Source: CAYFZO01 sp965226235 | Lineage (GTDB): Bacteria; Pseudomonadota; Gammaproteobacteria; Poriferisulfidales; Oxydemutatoraceae | Assembly: GCA_965226235.1 (NCBI GenBank) | Contig: OZ245335.1 | Location: 1,612,001-1,676,000 of the forward strand | Length of the DNA stretch: 64,000 bases | Direction: 5' to 3' | Shown here: positions 33,883 to 42,053 of the stretch, piece after piece | How the letters are laid out: the number at the start of each line of letters is the position of its first letter | Numbering within the stretch: position 1 is the first letter of the stretch | Notes under the pieces: generated by a model | The model's database searches: none | Seen by the model: the letters and a program-made list of their open reading frames with translations, nothing else | Told to the model about the DNA's origin: nothing | Made by a program: the position numbers and the translations under genes

Positions 33883-34147
33883 AACCGGATCACCCAGGCG
33901 ATCTTGCGCCCGGCAGGCACGGGATTGCATCACGCACCAGGTGAGGTCCAGGGTTTCAATGCGAAGCGACACCCCGGTAGATCGTCAGACACACCGAAGA
34001 CTCGATCACCACGCGCACGGTCAGACGCTTGCTCAATGCTGACTCGTTTGTCCCTTGGGTGGTGCCCATACACCCCACTGCGAACTTCAAGTTGGGTGGC
34101 TTCGTTCGAGGTATTGGCGTCAAGCCTTGATGCGTTGATATATAATC
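33883..34147. other. ruvB-tolQ gap lacking ybgC, with IS-end-like sequence
   Basis: No gene seen on either strand. The conserved acyl-CoA thioesterase gene ybgC, normally here, is absent. The stretch gtttgtcccttgggtggtgcccatac (34046-34071) resembles the IS481-type ends at 20991 and 46072, which suggests an insertion followed by deletion removed ybgC. Confidence 0.55.
34141..34146 (+). promoter_or_regulatory. Candidate -10 box of the tol operon
   Basis: A consensus TATAAT directly before the tolQ start region. A -35 like ttggcg (34115-34120) would give an overlong 20-bp spacer. If transcription starts about 34153, the GTG at 34148 would not be on the mRNA and the ATG at 34163 would be the real tolQ start. 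Confidence 0.3.
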
Positions 34148-34855
34148 GTGAGTCTGACTCCCATGCAAACGGATCTGGATTTTTTAAGTTTGGTCATTGA
34201 CGCCACTTTCGTGGTGCAATTGGTCATGCTGATATTGCTACTGGCCTCGGTTATCAGTTGGTCTTTCATTTTCAACAAATGGCGCGAACTGAAAGAAATG
34301 AAGGTCACGGCCGACAACTTCGAGGACCGTTTCTGGTCTGGCGAGGAGGTGTCGCGCCTGTATGAGGATTTGCAGCAGGAAGGCGCTCAGGCGGGTATGT
34401 CGGCGATATTTTGCGAAGGGTTCCGCGAGTATATGCGCCTGCGCGAAGACAGCGCGCTGTCGGTGGAGATGATTTCCTCGACTTCGGTGAAGGTCATGAA
34501 AGTCGCCCTGTCGCGCGAAATAGATCGCATGGAAAACCAGCTCAACTTCCTTGCAACGGTGGGGTCGACCGCTCCTTATATTGGGCTGTTCGGCACGGTA
34601 TGGGGCATCATGGACGCGTTTCTTGCGTTGCGCAACGTGCAGTACGCCACTCTTTCCCTGGTTGCTCCCGGCATCGCCGAAGCGTTGATCGCAACCGCGA
34701 TGGGGCTGTTCGCCGCGATTCCCGCGGTGATCGCTTACAACAGGTTTCGCGACCGTGTCGAGCGGCTGATTTCCCGGTTTGACAATTTCCTGGAAGAGTT
34801 CACCACTCTCCTGAGCAGGCAGGTGCCGGGCGTTGCGCGCACAGCCGGAGCTTGA
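34148..34855 (+). CDS. tolQ: Tol system proton-channel protein TolQ
   Basis: 235 aa (230 from the ATG at 34163). It is an inner-membrane protein of the ExbB/MotA family with three helices: FVVQLVMLILLLASVISWSF, then the pair GSTAPYIGLFGTVWGIMDAF and LIATAMGLFAAIPAVIAYN. The GLFGTVWG motif is the family signature. With TolR it uses the proton gradient to energise TolA during outer-membrane constriction. Confidence 0.95.
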   Translation: MSLTPMQTDLDFLSLVIDATFVVQLVMLILLLASVISWSFIFNKWRELKEMKVTADNFEDRFWSGEEVSRLYEDLQQEGAQAGMSAIFCEGFREYMRLREDSALSVEMISSTSVKVMKVALSREIDRMENQLNFLATVGSTAPYIGLFGTVWGIMDAFLALRNVQYATLSLVAPGIAEALIATAMGLFAAIPAVIAYNRFRDRVERLISRFDNFLEEFTTLLSRQVPGVARTAGA

Positions 34856-34862
34856 AGAGAAC

Positions 34863-35297
34863 ATGTTGCCGCGCCGCGCCCCCAAATTGATGGCGGACAT
34901 CAACATCGTTCCCTATATCGACGTGATGCTGGTGCTGCTGGTGATTTTCATGGTGACGGTACCACTCATCCAGCAAGGGATTGAAATCGATCTGCCGAAG
35001 GCCCAGGCGCGTACCGTTGACAGTGGGGAAGCGCCTGATCCGCTGATCATTACCGTCAGCCGCGCTGGGCAAATCACCCTGAACAAGGGGGATGTGGCCA
35101 ATCAGCCGCTGACGCCGGATTTCCTGCTGCGCCAGTTGTATGTATTGCTTCCGGATCAGCAGGGCATCGCTTATGTGCGTGGCGACCAGGGCGCTTCTTA
35201 CGGCGCTGTGGTCTCGGCGATGGTCATGCTGCAAACGGCTGGTGCCGACAGCATCGGGTTGATTACTGAGCCGCCGGAGAGTGTGGCACGAAGATGA
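34863..35297 (+). CDS. tolR: Tol system protein TolR
   Basis: 144 aa. Its single membrane helix contains the proton-relay Asp in NIVPYIDVMLVLLVIFMV; the periplasmic domain ends SIGLITEPP. The ATG at 34863 with gaagaga upstream is chosen over the in-frame codon at 34833, which lies within tolQ. It overlaps tolA by 4 bp. Confidence 0.95.
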   Translation: MLPRRAPKLMADINIVPYIDVMLVLLVIFMVTVPLIQQGIEIDLPKAQARTVDSGEAPDPLIITVSRAGQITLNKGDVANQPLTPDFLLRQLYVLLPDQQGIAYVRGDQGASYGAVVSAMVMLQTAGADSIGLITEPPESVARR

Positions 35298-36787
35298 CCG
35301 GGCCGCTTGCCGGGCGTCAAAGGAAGTCGCTTTTCGCTTCGGTTCTCATCCACCTTTCGCTCATCGGTCTGGCGGCATTCAGTATCGGGCCGCCTTCAGA
35401 CCCTTCGACTGACGCGGCATCTGTTGTGCGACAACCGGAACAGGTGATCGAAGCAAACGCGGTGTCCCCCGAGGAAATAGAAACGCTGCTGCAACGTAAG
35501 AGCGAAAGGGATCGTCAGTTGCGCGAGCAGGCCGAACAGCGTCGGTTGGCGCAGGAACGAGCCCAGCGCGAGGCCGAAGAAGAACAACAACGTCTACAGG
35601 CAGCACGGCTGGAGGCGGAAGAACAGCGACGCCTCGCCGAGCAGTCCCGTCTGGCTGCCGAAGCCGAGCAGCAGCATCTGATAGAGGAGACCCAGCGCGC
35701 GGCCGAGGCGGAGAAGCAACGTCTGGAGGAGGAATCTCGACGGGCGACCGAGGCGGAGAAGCAGCGTCTGGCAGAGGAATCTCGACGGGCGACCGAGGCG
35801 GAGAAGCAGCGTCTGGCAGAGGAAGCCCGGCGCACGACCGAGGCGGAGAAGCAGCGTCTGGCCGAAGAATCCCAGCGCACGACCGAGGCGGAGCAGCAGC
35901 GTCTGGCAGAGGAAGCCCGGCGCACGACCGAGGCGGAGCAGCAGCGTCTGGCCGAAGAATCCCAGCGCGCGACCGAGGCGGAGAAACAGCGCCTGGCCGA
36001 GGAATCCCAGCGCACGACCGAGGCGGAGCAGCAGCGCCTGGCCGAGGAATCCCAGCGCACGACCGAGGCGGAGCAGCAGCGTCTGGCCGAAGAATCCCAG
36101 CGCGCGACCGAGGCGGAGAAACAGCGCCTGGCCGAGGAATCCCAGCGCACGACCGAGGCGGAGAAACAGCGCCTGGCCGAGGAATCCCAGCGCACGACCG
36201 AGGCGGAGAAGCAGCGTCTGGTCGAGGAAGCCCGGCGCGAGGCCGAGGTAGAGAAGCAGCGTCTGGCGGAGGAAGCCCGGCGCGAGGCCGAGGTAGAGAA
36301 GCAGCGTCTGGCCGAGGAAGCCCGGCGCGAGGGCGAGGTAGAGAAGCAGCGTCTGGCCGAGGAAGCCCGGCGCGAGGCCGAGATAGAGAAGCAGCGTCTG
36401 GCCGAGGAAGCCCGGCGCGCGGCCGAGGCAGAGAAGCAGCGTCTGGCCGAGGCGGAGCAGCAGCGTCTGGTGGAGGAGGCTCGCCAGCAGGTCAAACGTG
36501 CCAAGATCGCAGCTTGGACACAGGAATACGTTCGCAGTATCCGCTACAAGATCGAACGCAACTGGAAGCGTCCGCTTTCGAGCGTCAAGGGAGGGGACTG
36601 CGTCGTGAAACTGCGACAGAGTCGTGAGGGGAATATCGAGAGCGTGAAGATAGAGAGTTGCGAGGGAGACCGTTTATACATGCTCTCTGTGCAGGATGCC
36701 GTATGGAGAGCGAATACATTGCCTTCGCCGCCTTCGTGGGATGTATTTGATTATGAAGTCGAGATTACTTTCAAGCAGAAATATTGA
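35294..36787 (+). CDS. tolA: Tol system protein TolA with very long repeat domain
   Basis: 497 aa. Residues about 12-33 are the inner-membrane anchor. Domain II (about 60-395) is a long charged helix of the form RLAEESQRTTEAEKQ, and domain III (about 400-497: YVRSIRYKIERNWKRP...GDCVVKL...DVFDYEVEITFKQKY) is the C-terminal TolB/colicin-binding domain with its two cysteines. The helical domain is encoded by an almost perfect 45-bp tandem repeat, so its length probably varies between strains. It is normal in order between tolR and tolB. Confidence 0.94.
   Translation: MTGPLAGRQRKSLFASVLIHLSLIGLAAFSIGPPSDPSTDAASVVRQPEQVIEANAVSPEEIETLLQRKSERDRQLREQAEQRRLAQERAQREAEEEQQRLQAARLEAEEQRRLAEQSRLAAEAEQQHLIEETQRAAEAEKQRLEEESRRATEAEKQRLAEESRRATEAEKQRLAEEARRTTEAEKQRLAEESQRTTEAEQQRLAEEARRTTEAEQQRLAEESQRATEAEKQRLAEESQRTTEAEQQRLAEESQRTTEAEQQRLAEESQRATEAEKQRLAEESQRTTEAEKQRLAEESQRTTEAEKQRLVEEARREAEVEKQRLAEEARREAEVEKQRLAEEARREGEVEKQRLAEEARREAEIEKQRLAEEARRAAEAEKQRLAEAEQQRLVEEARQQVKRAKIAAWTQEYVRSIRYKIERNWKRPLSSVKGGDCVVKLRQSREGNIESVKIESCEGDRLYMLSVQDAVWRANTLPSPPSWDVFDYEVEITFKQKY
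35690..36475 (+). repeat. 45-bp tandem repeat in tolA
   Basis: About 17 copies of a 45-bp unit encoding 15 residues (consensus RLAEESQRTTEAEKQ, with EA.REAEVEKQ variants toward the 3' end). Neighbouring copies are nearly identical at the DNA level, showing recent unequal crossover or slippage. The period keeps the frame and approximates an alpha-helical hendecad/heptad mix. Confidence 0.9.
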
Positions 36788-38069
36788 AACCCTGTGCCTG
36801 TGTGGCGGGGTATTGCTGGCGCTGGTGCTTTTTTCGCAGCCGTTGCCGGCGAAGTTGGAAGTGGAGGTTACGCAAGGTTTCGAGGGAGGCGTGCCGATCG
36901 CAGTGGCCCCTTTCAAGGGTGAGCCGCAAGGGCGCAAGCGAAGCCTCCGCAGCATTGTTGCCAACGACTTTGCCTACAGTGTGTTGTTTTCGGTGATTGA
37001 CACCGGTGCGGCCTCCCCTGGAGGCGCCGCAAGGGAGGTTGATTATGGCGCGTGGCTGATGCGAGGAGTGGAAAAGCTCATACTTGGAGAGGTCATGCCA
37101 GACCGTGTGCGGGTCGAGTTGCACGACATTGTACGCCGCAGGCTTATAAAAGGGTTCAGCATCATGACGGTGGGCACCGGGCTGACGGACTATACCGCGC
37201 ACCAGATCAGCGATGTGGTCTATGAAGAATTGACCGGGTTCCCGGGCATCTTCACTACGCGCATCGCGTTTGTCGCCACCGAACGATACGGCTGGCGCAG
37301 GCATCACAGCACTTTGTACATCAGCGACGCTGACGGGCACAACGCGCGCGCAATTTATACTTCGCCGTATCAACTCATGTCGCCGACGTGGCCGCCTGAT
37401 CTCGAGCGGATCGCCTATGTGTCGTATGAAAGCGGGCGGTCCCAGATCGTGATACAAACGCTGGCCACCGGTGAGCGTGAAATGCTGGGTGTCTATACCG
37501 GGGCCGCAAGTCTGCCAAGCTGGTCTCATGACGGCCGATACCTGGCTTACGTCGGCTCGGCAGCCGGCAACCCCGACATTTACGTCCTGGAACTGGCAGT
37601 GAAGCGGGTAACGCGCATGACCCGGAGCAACCTCATCGATACCGAACCCACCTGGGCGCCTGATGGCACGTTGATTTTCACTTCGGATCGTAGCGGAAGC
37701 CCGCAGTTGTATCGCCTGGACGGTCTGGACGCCGCGCCGGAACGTATCACGTTTCAAGGTGCTTACAACTCCGACGCGGATGTTTCCCCGAGTGGTGACC
37801 GCCTTGCCTTCCTGAGCCAGCGCGAGCAGCAGTTCATGATCGTCACCAAGGATTTTACCCGCACGGACGGAGATGAAACCGAACTGGTTTCCAGCATTGG
37901 GATCGAGGGGCCACGCTTTACCGCGAACGGCCAACTGCTCGGCTACATCACCGATCGCAACGGCAAAAGTGCTTTTGGGCTTATGACCACAGACGGCGTT
38001 TTCGGTAAGCTGATACCGTTGCCCGTGATTGACGTACGAGGTGCCCAATGGTCTCCCCTTACATGGTGA
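36753..38069 (+). CDS. tolB: Tol system periplasmic protein TolB
   Basis: 438 aa. A signal peptide (TLCLCGGVLLALVLFSQPLPA) is followed by the N-terminal domain (IAVAPFKGE, RYELHDIVRRRLIKGF-like region) and a six-bladed beta-propeller with WSHDGRYLAYV, WAPDGTLIFTSDRSG and SPSGDRLAFLSQ motifs. The ATG at 36753 overlaps tolA by 35 bp. In most relatives the pal lipoprotein gene follows; here cpoB begins inside the tolB 3' end. Confidence 0.94.
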   Translation: MKSRLLSSRNIETLCLCGGVLLALVLFSQPLPAKLEVEVTQGFEGGVPIAVAPFKGEPQGRKRSLRSIVANDFAYSVLFSVIDTGAASPGGAAREVDYGAWLMRGVEKLILGEVMPDRVRVELHDIVRRRLIKGFSIMTVGTGLTDYTAHQISDVVYEELTGFPGIFTTRIAFVATERYGWRRHHSTLYISDADGHNARAIYTSPYQLMSPTWPPDLERIAYVSYESGRSQIVIQTLATGEREMLGVYTGAASLPSWSHDGRYLAYVGSAAGNPDIYVLELAVKRVTRMTRSNLIDTEPTWAPDGTLIFTSDRSGSPQLYRLDGLDAAPERITFQGAYNSDADVSPSGDRLAFLSQREQQFMIVTKDFTRTDGDETELVSSIGIEGPRFTANGQLLGYITDRNGKSAFGLMTTDGVFGKLIPLPVIDVRGAQWSPLTW

Positions 38070-39265
38070 AGCAGCATCACGCGCTGGTTCTCGTCGCACT
38101 GTTCTCCGCGTCTCCCCTGGCCGCGCAACAACAGGAAGAAGCACCCGCGAATCTGGCTGAGCAAATGCGCGAGTGGCTCCTTGAAGCGGATGCCTTGAAG
38201 GACCGATTCCAGGCTCTGGGCGACAAGCTGCAAGCCTGGATCGAGCAGATCGAAGCAGAGATCACCGATCGGCCAGGGTCACCGGAGCCGCCCGCGACCG
38301 GCACCGGTTCCATAGAGGCGACCGTCCCCTCTCAGGAAGCACCGTCCGCGAACCTGGCTGAGCAAATGCGCGAGTGGCTCCTTGAAGCGGATGCCTTGAA
38401 GGACCGATTCCAGGCTCTGGGCGACAAGCTGCAAGCTTGGATCGAGCAGATCGAAGCAGAGATCACCGATCGGCCAGGGTCACCGGAGCCGCCCGCGACC
38501 GGCACCGGTTCCATAGAGGCGACCGTCCCCTCTCAGGAAGCACCGTCCGCGCGCCTGGCTGAACAGATGCGCGGGTGGCTCCTTGAAGCGGAGGCTTTGC
38601 AGAACCAACGCGAGGTTCTGGACGACAGGCTACATGCCTGGATCGAGCAGATCGAAGCAGAGACCATCGATCGGCCAGAGTTACCGGAGCCGCCCGTGAC
38701 CGGCACCGATTCCATACAAGCAGCCGCCACACCTCCGCGAACGGCGCCACGCTCATCCACCTTGCGGGCGACATCCGTTGCGCCCGCGATGCCACCCTCC
38801 CCGCGGGACGACGCCTTTTCCGTGCGACGGCAGTTTGCCTGGGCCGACCGCTCGCCGACTGCACAGGCGCAGGAGAAGCAGGCGTATCTCGACGCGCTCG
38901 CGTATCTCGAACGCGGCGGGGCGGATGGGGATTACAGGCAGTTTCGTGCGATGTTGCAACGCTTTGTCAGCACTTATCAGGGGGGACCCTACGAGCCAAA
39001 AGCGCGTTACCTCATAGCCGATTCCTACTACACGGAAAAACAGCATGAGCGAGCGGCGCGGAGCTTTTTGCTCTACATTGATGATTTCCCGCACGACGAT
39101 CGCGTCGATGATGCGCGACTCAAAGTTGCCTACATACGGCATGAGCAAGGCGAGGTCGCGGCCGCTGTTCGTCTGCTTGAGCAGTTATCCGACTCCAGGA
39201 ACAGCCGCGTTCGCGAACTGGCGCAACGCAGGCTCCGGCTGATCGCCAAGGATCCCGGTGAGTGA
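38063..39265 (+). CDS. cpoB: CpoB-like cell-division coordinator with expanded N-terminal repeats
   Basis: 400 aa from the ATG at 38063 (405 aa from 38048). It has a signal peptide (LVLVALFSASPLAAQQ), then three 67-residue repeats beginning LAEQMREWLLEADAL and ending in a Pro/Thr/Gly linker, then the conserved TPR domain (AYLDALAYLERGGADGDYRQF ... YEPKARYLIADSYYTEKQ). The standard CpoB/YbgF N-terminal coiled-coil trimerisation segment is thus replaced or multiplied threefold. CpoB links PBP1B and the Tol machine. The start overlaps tolB and leaves no room for pal. Confidence 0.85.
   Translation: MVKQHHALVLVALFSASPLAAQQQEEAPANLAEQMREWLLEADALKDRFQALGDKLQAWIEQIEAEITDRPGSPEPPATGTGSIEATVPSQEAPSANLAEQMREWLLEADALKDRFQALGDKLQAWIEQIEAEITDRPGSPEPPATGTGSIEATVPSQEAPSARLAEQMRGWLLEAEALQNQREVLDDRLHAWIEQIEAETIDRPELPEPPVTGTDSIQAAATPPRTAPRSSTLRATSVAPAMPPSPRDDAFSVRRQFAWADRSPTAQAQEKQAYLDALAYLERGGADGDYRQFRAMLQRFVSTYQGGPYEPKARYLIADSYYTEKQHERAARSFLLYIDDFPHDDRVDDARLKVAYIRHEQGEVAAAVRLLEQLSDSRNSRVRELAQRRLRLIAKDPGE
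38143..38745 (+). repeat. 201-bp tandem repeat in cpoB
   Basis: Three copies of a 201-bp (67-codon) unit. Copies 1 and 2 are almost identical; copy 3 is diverged (QNQREVLDDRLHAW for KDRFQALGDKLQAW). The frame is kept. Confidence 0.9.
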
Positions 39266-39923
39266 ACGCAGAGCCGAAACAGCCGATCGGCTGAAAATCA
39301 CCGAACTCTTTTATTCCCTGCAGGGAGAATCCACCTCCGCGGGCATCCCCACCGTGTTCGTGCGTCTCACCGGCTGCCCGTTGCGGTGCAGTTATTGCGA
39401 TACCGCATACGCTTTCACCGGAGGGGAATGGATGACGTGTGACGACATCCTGTCCCAGGTGGCCGGATACGCCTGCGACCACGTAACCGTCACCGGTGGA
39501 GAGCCGCTTGCACAGCAGCACTGCCTCGATCTGCTGACTCGCTTGTGCGACGCTGGATACCGGGTTTCGATCGAAACCGGCGGCGCGTATGACGTTTCGA
39601 CAATCGATCCGCGCGTCACGCGGGTGATGGACCTGAAAACGCCCGCTTCCGGAGAATGTGGGCGCAACCTCGACTCCAACATTGAATGGTTGCGCCCCCA
39701 TGATCAGGTCAAGATCGTCATTTGCGAGCGCGGGGATTATGAATGGGCAAAACGCCAACTCGCGAGGCATCGGCTGGCGTCGCGCTGCGAAGTGTTGTTC
39801 TCCCCTGCCTGGCAGCGCCAGGACGCGGCCGAACTCGCCGCGTGGATACTCGCCGACCATCTGCCGGTCAGGCTACAACTGCAGTTGCACAAGCTCTTGT
39901 GGGGCGATGTCCCCGGCAGGTGA
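39258..39923 (+). CDS. queE: 7-carboxy-7-deazaguanine synthase QueE
   Basis: 221-aa radical SAM enzyme. The cluster ligands are in GCPLRCSYCDTAY (Cys40, Cys44, Cys47, the CX3CX2C motif of QueE), with FYSLQGESTSAG before and VTGGEPLAQ after. It converts carboxy-tetrahydropterin to 7-carboxy-7-deazaguanine in queuosine synthesis. The GTG start at 39258 overlaps cpoB by 8 bp. The last 50 codons have been duplicated twice downstream (40446-40614 and 41175-41343). Confidence 0.94.
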   Translation: MSERRAETADRLKITELFYSLQGESTSAGIPTVFVRLTGCPLRCSYCDTAYAFTGGEWMTCDDILSQVAGYACDHVTVTGGEPLAQQHCLDLLTRLCDAGYRVSIETGGAYDVSTIDPRVTRVMDLKTPASGECGRNLDSNIEWLRPHDQVKIVICERGDYEWAKRQLARHRLASRCEVLFSPAWQRQDAAELAAWILADHLPVRLQLQLHKLLWGDVPGR

Positions 39924-39950
39924 AAGTCTAACGAGGCGAGGTATTGCAGG

Positions 39951-40279
39951 CTACCTGGCGAGCATCATGGCCGAGATATAGACACCTCCGAGTGACGGGA
40001 TCATCACCACTGTGCCGATGAAAATGCCGACGACCCACTGGGTCGTCCTGATCCTTGATTCGTCCACCTTGCGCTCCAGAAACTCGAACCTCTTCCCCAG
40101 GTCAGTGACCTTGCCGTCCAGATCACCGACCTTGCTGTTCAGTCCACCGACCTTGCTACCCAGGCTATCGATCTTGCTATCCAGTCGCCCACCTCAACCC
40201 TCAACTCGGTTTTCAACTCCAGTTGTTGCCGGGAGAGTTCCAGTTGTTGCTGGTAGATTGTTTCAAGTGTGACTTCCAT
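39951..40279 (-). pseudogene. Tail-anchored coiled-coil protein, copy 1, frameshifted
   Basis: It starts MEVTLETIYQQQLELSRQQL and should continue as in copies 2 and 3, but one C is missing in the run at about 40190 (gtcgccc instead of gtcgcccc), shifting the frame after TELRVEV. The downstream part still encodes the LGSKV heptads and the QWVVG membrane tail in the correct alternative frame, so this is a single-base loss. It also has fewer heptad repeats than the other copies. Confidence 0.75.
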
Positions 40280-40445
40280 CTTTCTATCTACACCATAGTT
40301 ATCACAGGGGGTAGCCCCTGAGCAGTATGTAAGGCTATGGTGCGATGCACCCAAACGGGTGTCAAGGGCGCGCGCCGTTCATCGGGATTTTCACCCCTTT
40401 CGTCGAGTCCGCGGTGCCGGGCATCGATCACGGATGGGGCACAGT

Positions 40446-40614
40446 GTCGACTCGGCTGGCGTCGCGCTGCGAAGTGTTGCTTTCTTCTGTCCGGCAGCGC
40501 CAGGACGCGGCCGAACCCGCCGCGTGGATACCCTCAGACCATCTGCCGGTCAGGCTACAACTGCAGTTGCACAAGCTCTTGCGGGGCAACGGTCCCCGGC
40601 AGGTGAAAGTCTAA
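40446..40614 (+). pseudogene. Duplicated queE 3' fragment (copy 2)
   Basis: Encodes RLASRCEVLLSSVRQRQDAAEP... and LPVRLQLQLHKLLRGNGPRQ, a copy of the QueE C-terminus without the radical SAM domain. It is not functional as an enzyme and arose as part of the tandem unit. Confidence 0.8.
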
Positions 40615-40633
40615 CGAGGCGGGGTATTGCAGG

Positions 40634-41008
40634 CTACCTGGCGAGTAGCATCGTTGCCGAGATATAGACACCTCCGAGCGACGAGATCATCACCACTGTG
40701 CCGATGAACATGCCGACGACCCACTGGGTCGTCTTGATCCTTGACTCGTCCACCTTGCGCTCCAGAAACTCGAACCTCTTCCCCAGGTCAGTGACCTTGC
40801 TGTCCAGATCACCGACCTTGCTGTCCAGTCCACTGACCTTGCTGTCCAGTCCACTGACCTTGCTACCCAGGCTATCGATCTTGCTATCCAGTCGCCCCAC
40901 CTCAACCCTCAACTCGGTTTTCAACTCCAGTTGTTGCCGGGAGAGTTCCAGTTGTTGTTGGGAGAGTTCCAGTTGTTGCTGGTAGATTGTTTCAAGTGTG
41001 ACTTCCAT
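40634..41008 (-). CDS. Tail-anchored coiled-coil protein, copy 2
   Basis: 124 aa from ATG 41008. It has an N-terminal Q/L-rich helix (LETIYQQQLELSQQQLELS), a coiled coil of 7-residue units (LDSKVSG/LDSKVGD), a short charged segment (KRFEFLERKVDES), and a membrane helix QWVVGMFIGTVVMISSLGG with the tail VYISATMLLAR. The anchor is homologous to the protein at 27772-28086. The frame also opens 25 codons upstream, but MEVTLET matches the other paralogues. Only a weak agaaag precedes it. Function is unknown. Confidence 0.7.
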   Translation of the reverse strand: MEVTLETIYQQQLELSQQQLELSRQQLELKTELRVEVGRLDSKIDSLGSKVSGLDSKVSGLDSKVGDLDSKVTDLGKRFEFLERKVDESRIKTTQWVVGMFIGTVVMISSLGGVYISATMLLAR

Positions 41009-41174
41009 CTTTCTATCTACACCATAGTTGTCACAGGGGGTAGCCCCTGAGCAGCATGTAAGGCTATGGTGCGATGCATCCAAACGGGTGTCAAGGGCGC
41101 GCGCCGTTCATCGGGATTTTCACCCCTTTCGTCGAGTCCGCGGTGCCGGGCATCAATCACGGATGGGGCACAGT

Positions 41175-41343
41175 GTCGACTCGGCTGGCGTCGCGCTGCG
41201 AAGTGTTGCTTTCTTCTGTCCGGCAGCGCCAGGACACGGCCGAACTCACCGCGTGGATACTCTCAGACCATCTGCCGGTCAGGCTACAACTGCAGTTGCA
41301 CAAGCTCTTGCAGGGCAACGGTCCTCGGCAGGTGAAAGTCTAA
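41175..41343 (+). pseudogene. Duplicated queE 3' fragment (copy 3)
   Basis: A third copy of the QueE C-terminal coding segment (RLASRCEVLLSSV..., LQLQLHKLLQGNG), slightly diverged from copy 2. It lacks the catalytic domain. Confidence 0.8.
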
Positions 41344-41363
41344 CGAGGGCGGGGTATTGCAGG

Positions 41364-41738
41364 CTACCTGGCGAGTAGCATCGTTGCCGAGATATAGACA
41401 CCTCCGAGCGACGAGATCATCACCACTGTGCCGATGAAAATACCGACGACCCACTGGGTCGTCCTGATCCTTGACTCGTCCACCTTGCGCTCCAGAAACT
41501 CGAACCTCTTCCCCAGGTCAGTGACCTTGCTGTCCAGATCACCGACCTTGCTGTCCAGATCACCGACCTTGCTGTCCAGTCCACTGACCTTGCTACCCAG
41601 GCTATCGATCTTGCTATCCAGTCGCCCCACCTCAACCCTCAACTCGGTTTTCAACTCCAGTTGTTGCCGGGAGAGTTCCAGTTGTTGCCGGGAGAGTTCC
41701 AGTTGTTGCTGGTAGATTGTTTCAAGTGTGACTTCCAT
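41364..41738 (-). CDS. Tail-anchored coiled-coil protein, copy 3
   Basis: 124 aa, nearly identical to copy 2. Differences are concentrated in the repeated units (SRQQLELSRQQLELK; SGLDSKVGDLDSKVGD) and a few substitutions near the membrane helix (RTTQWVVGIFIGTVV). The same ATG (41738) and TAG are used. Keeping two intact copies while the first is broken suggests the product, not just the DNA, may be maintained (inference). Confidence 0.7.
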   Translation of the reverse strand: MEVTLETIYQQQLELSRQQLELSRQQLELKTELRVEVGRLDSKIDSLGSKVSGLDSKVGDLDSKVGDLDSKVTDLGKRFEFLERKVDESRIRTTQWVVGIFIGTVVMISSLGGVYISATMLLAR

Positions 41739-42053
41739 CTTTCTATCTACACCATAGTTGTCACAGGGGGTAGCCCCTGAGCAGCATGTAAGGCTATGGT
41801 GCGATGCATCCAAACGGGTGTCAAGGGCGCGCGCCGTTCATCGGGATTTTCACCCCTTTCGTCGAGTCCGCGGTGCCGGGCATCGATCACGGATGGGGTA
41901 CAGTGTCGACTCGTGAGGCGTCGCGCTACGAGCTATTGCTCCCGTCTGCCTGACAGCATGGCTCGACTGCGGTGCTCGTCACCGTTGATTTTTTCGGCGT
42001 GGACGACAAGAATCAGCGTAACCGAGTCGCATTGATTTCAGGTTGGTCAAAAA

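Larger units (their letters stand above)
39771..41905. repeat. Tandem array of queE 3' end plus antisense coiled-coil gene
   Basis: Three units, each made of the queE 3' end (plus strand), a coiled-coil gene (minus strand), and a spacer containing gtgcgatgca(c/t)ccaaacgggtgt. The spacing is 682 bp between units 1 and 2 and 729 bp between units 2 and 3. A short diverged start of a fourth unit appears at 41905. Units 2 and 3 are nearly identical, so the last duplication is recent. Confidence 0.88.

Noticed and set aside
35515..36504. 329-codon open frame antisense to tolA (Ser/Ala/Arg/Cys-rich repeats)
   Set aside because: It is the complementary reading of the 45-bp tolA repeat; composition is artefactual and tolA itself is a clear family member in the right place.
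36771..38144. 457-codon frame antisense to tolB
   Set aside because: Shadow frame; TolB on the plus strand has signal peptide and propeller motifs.
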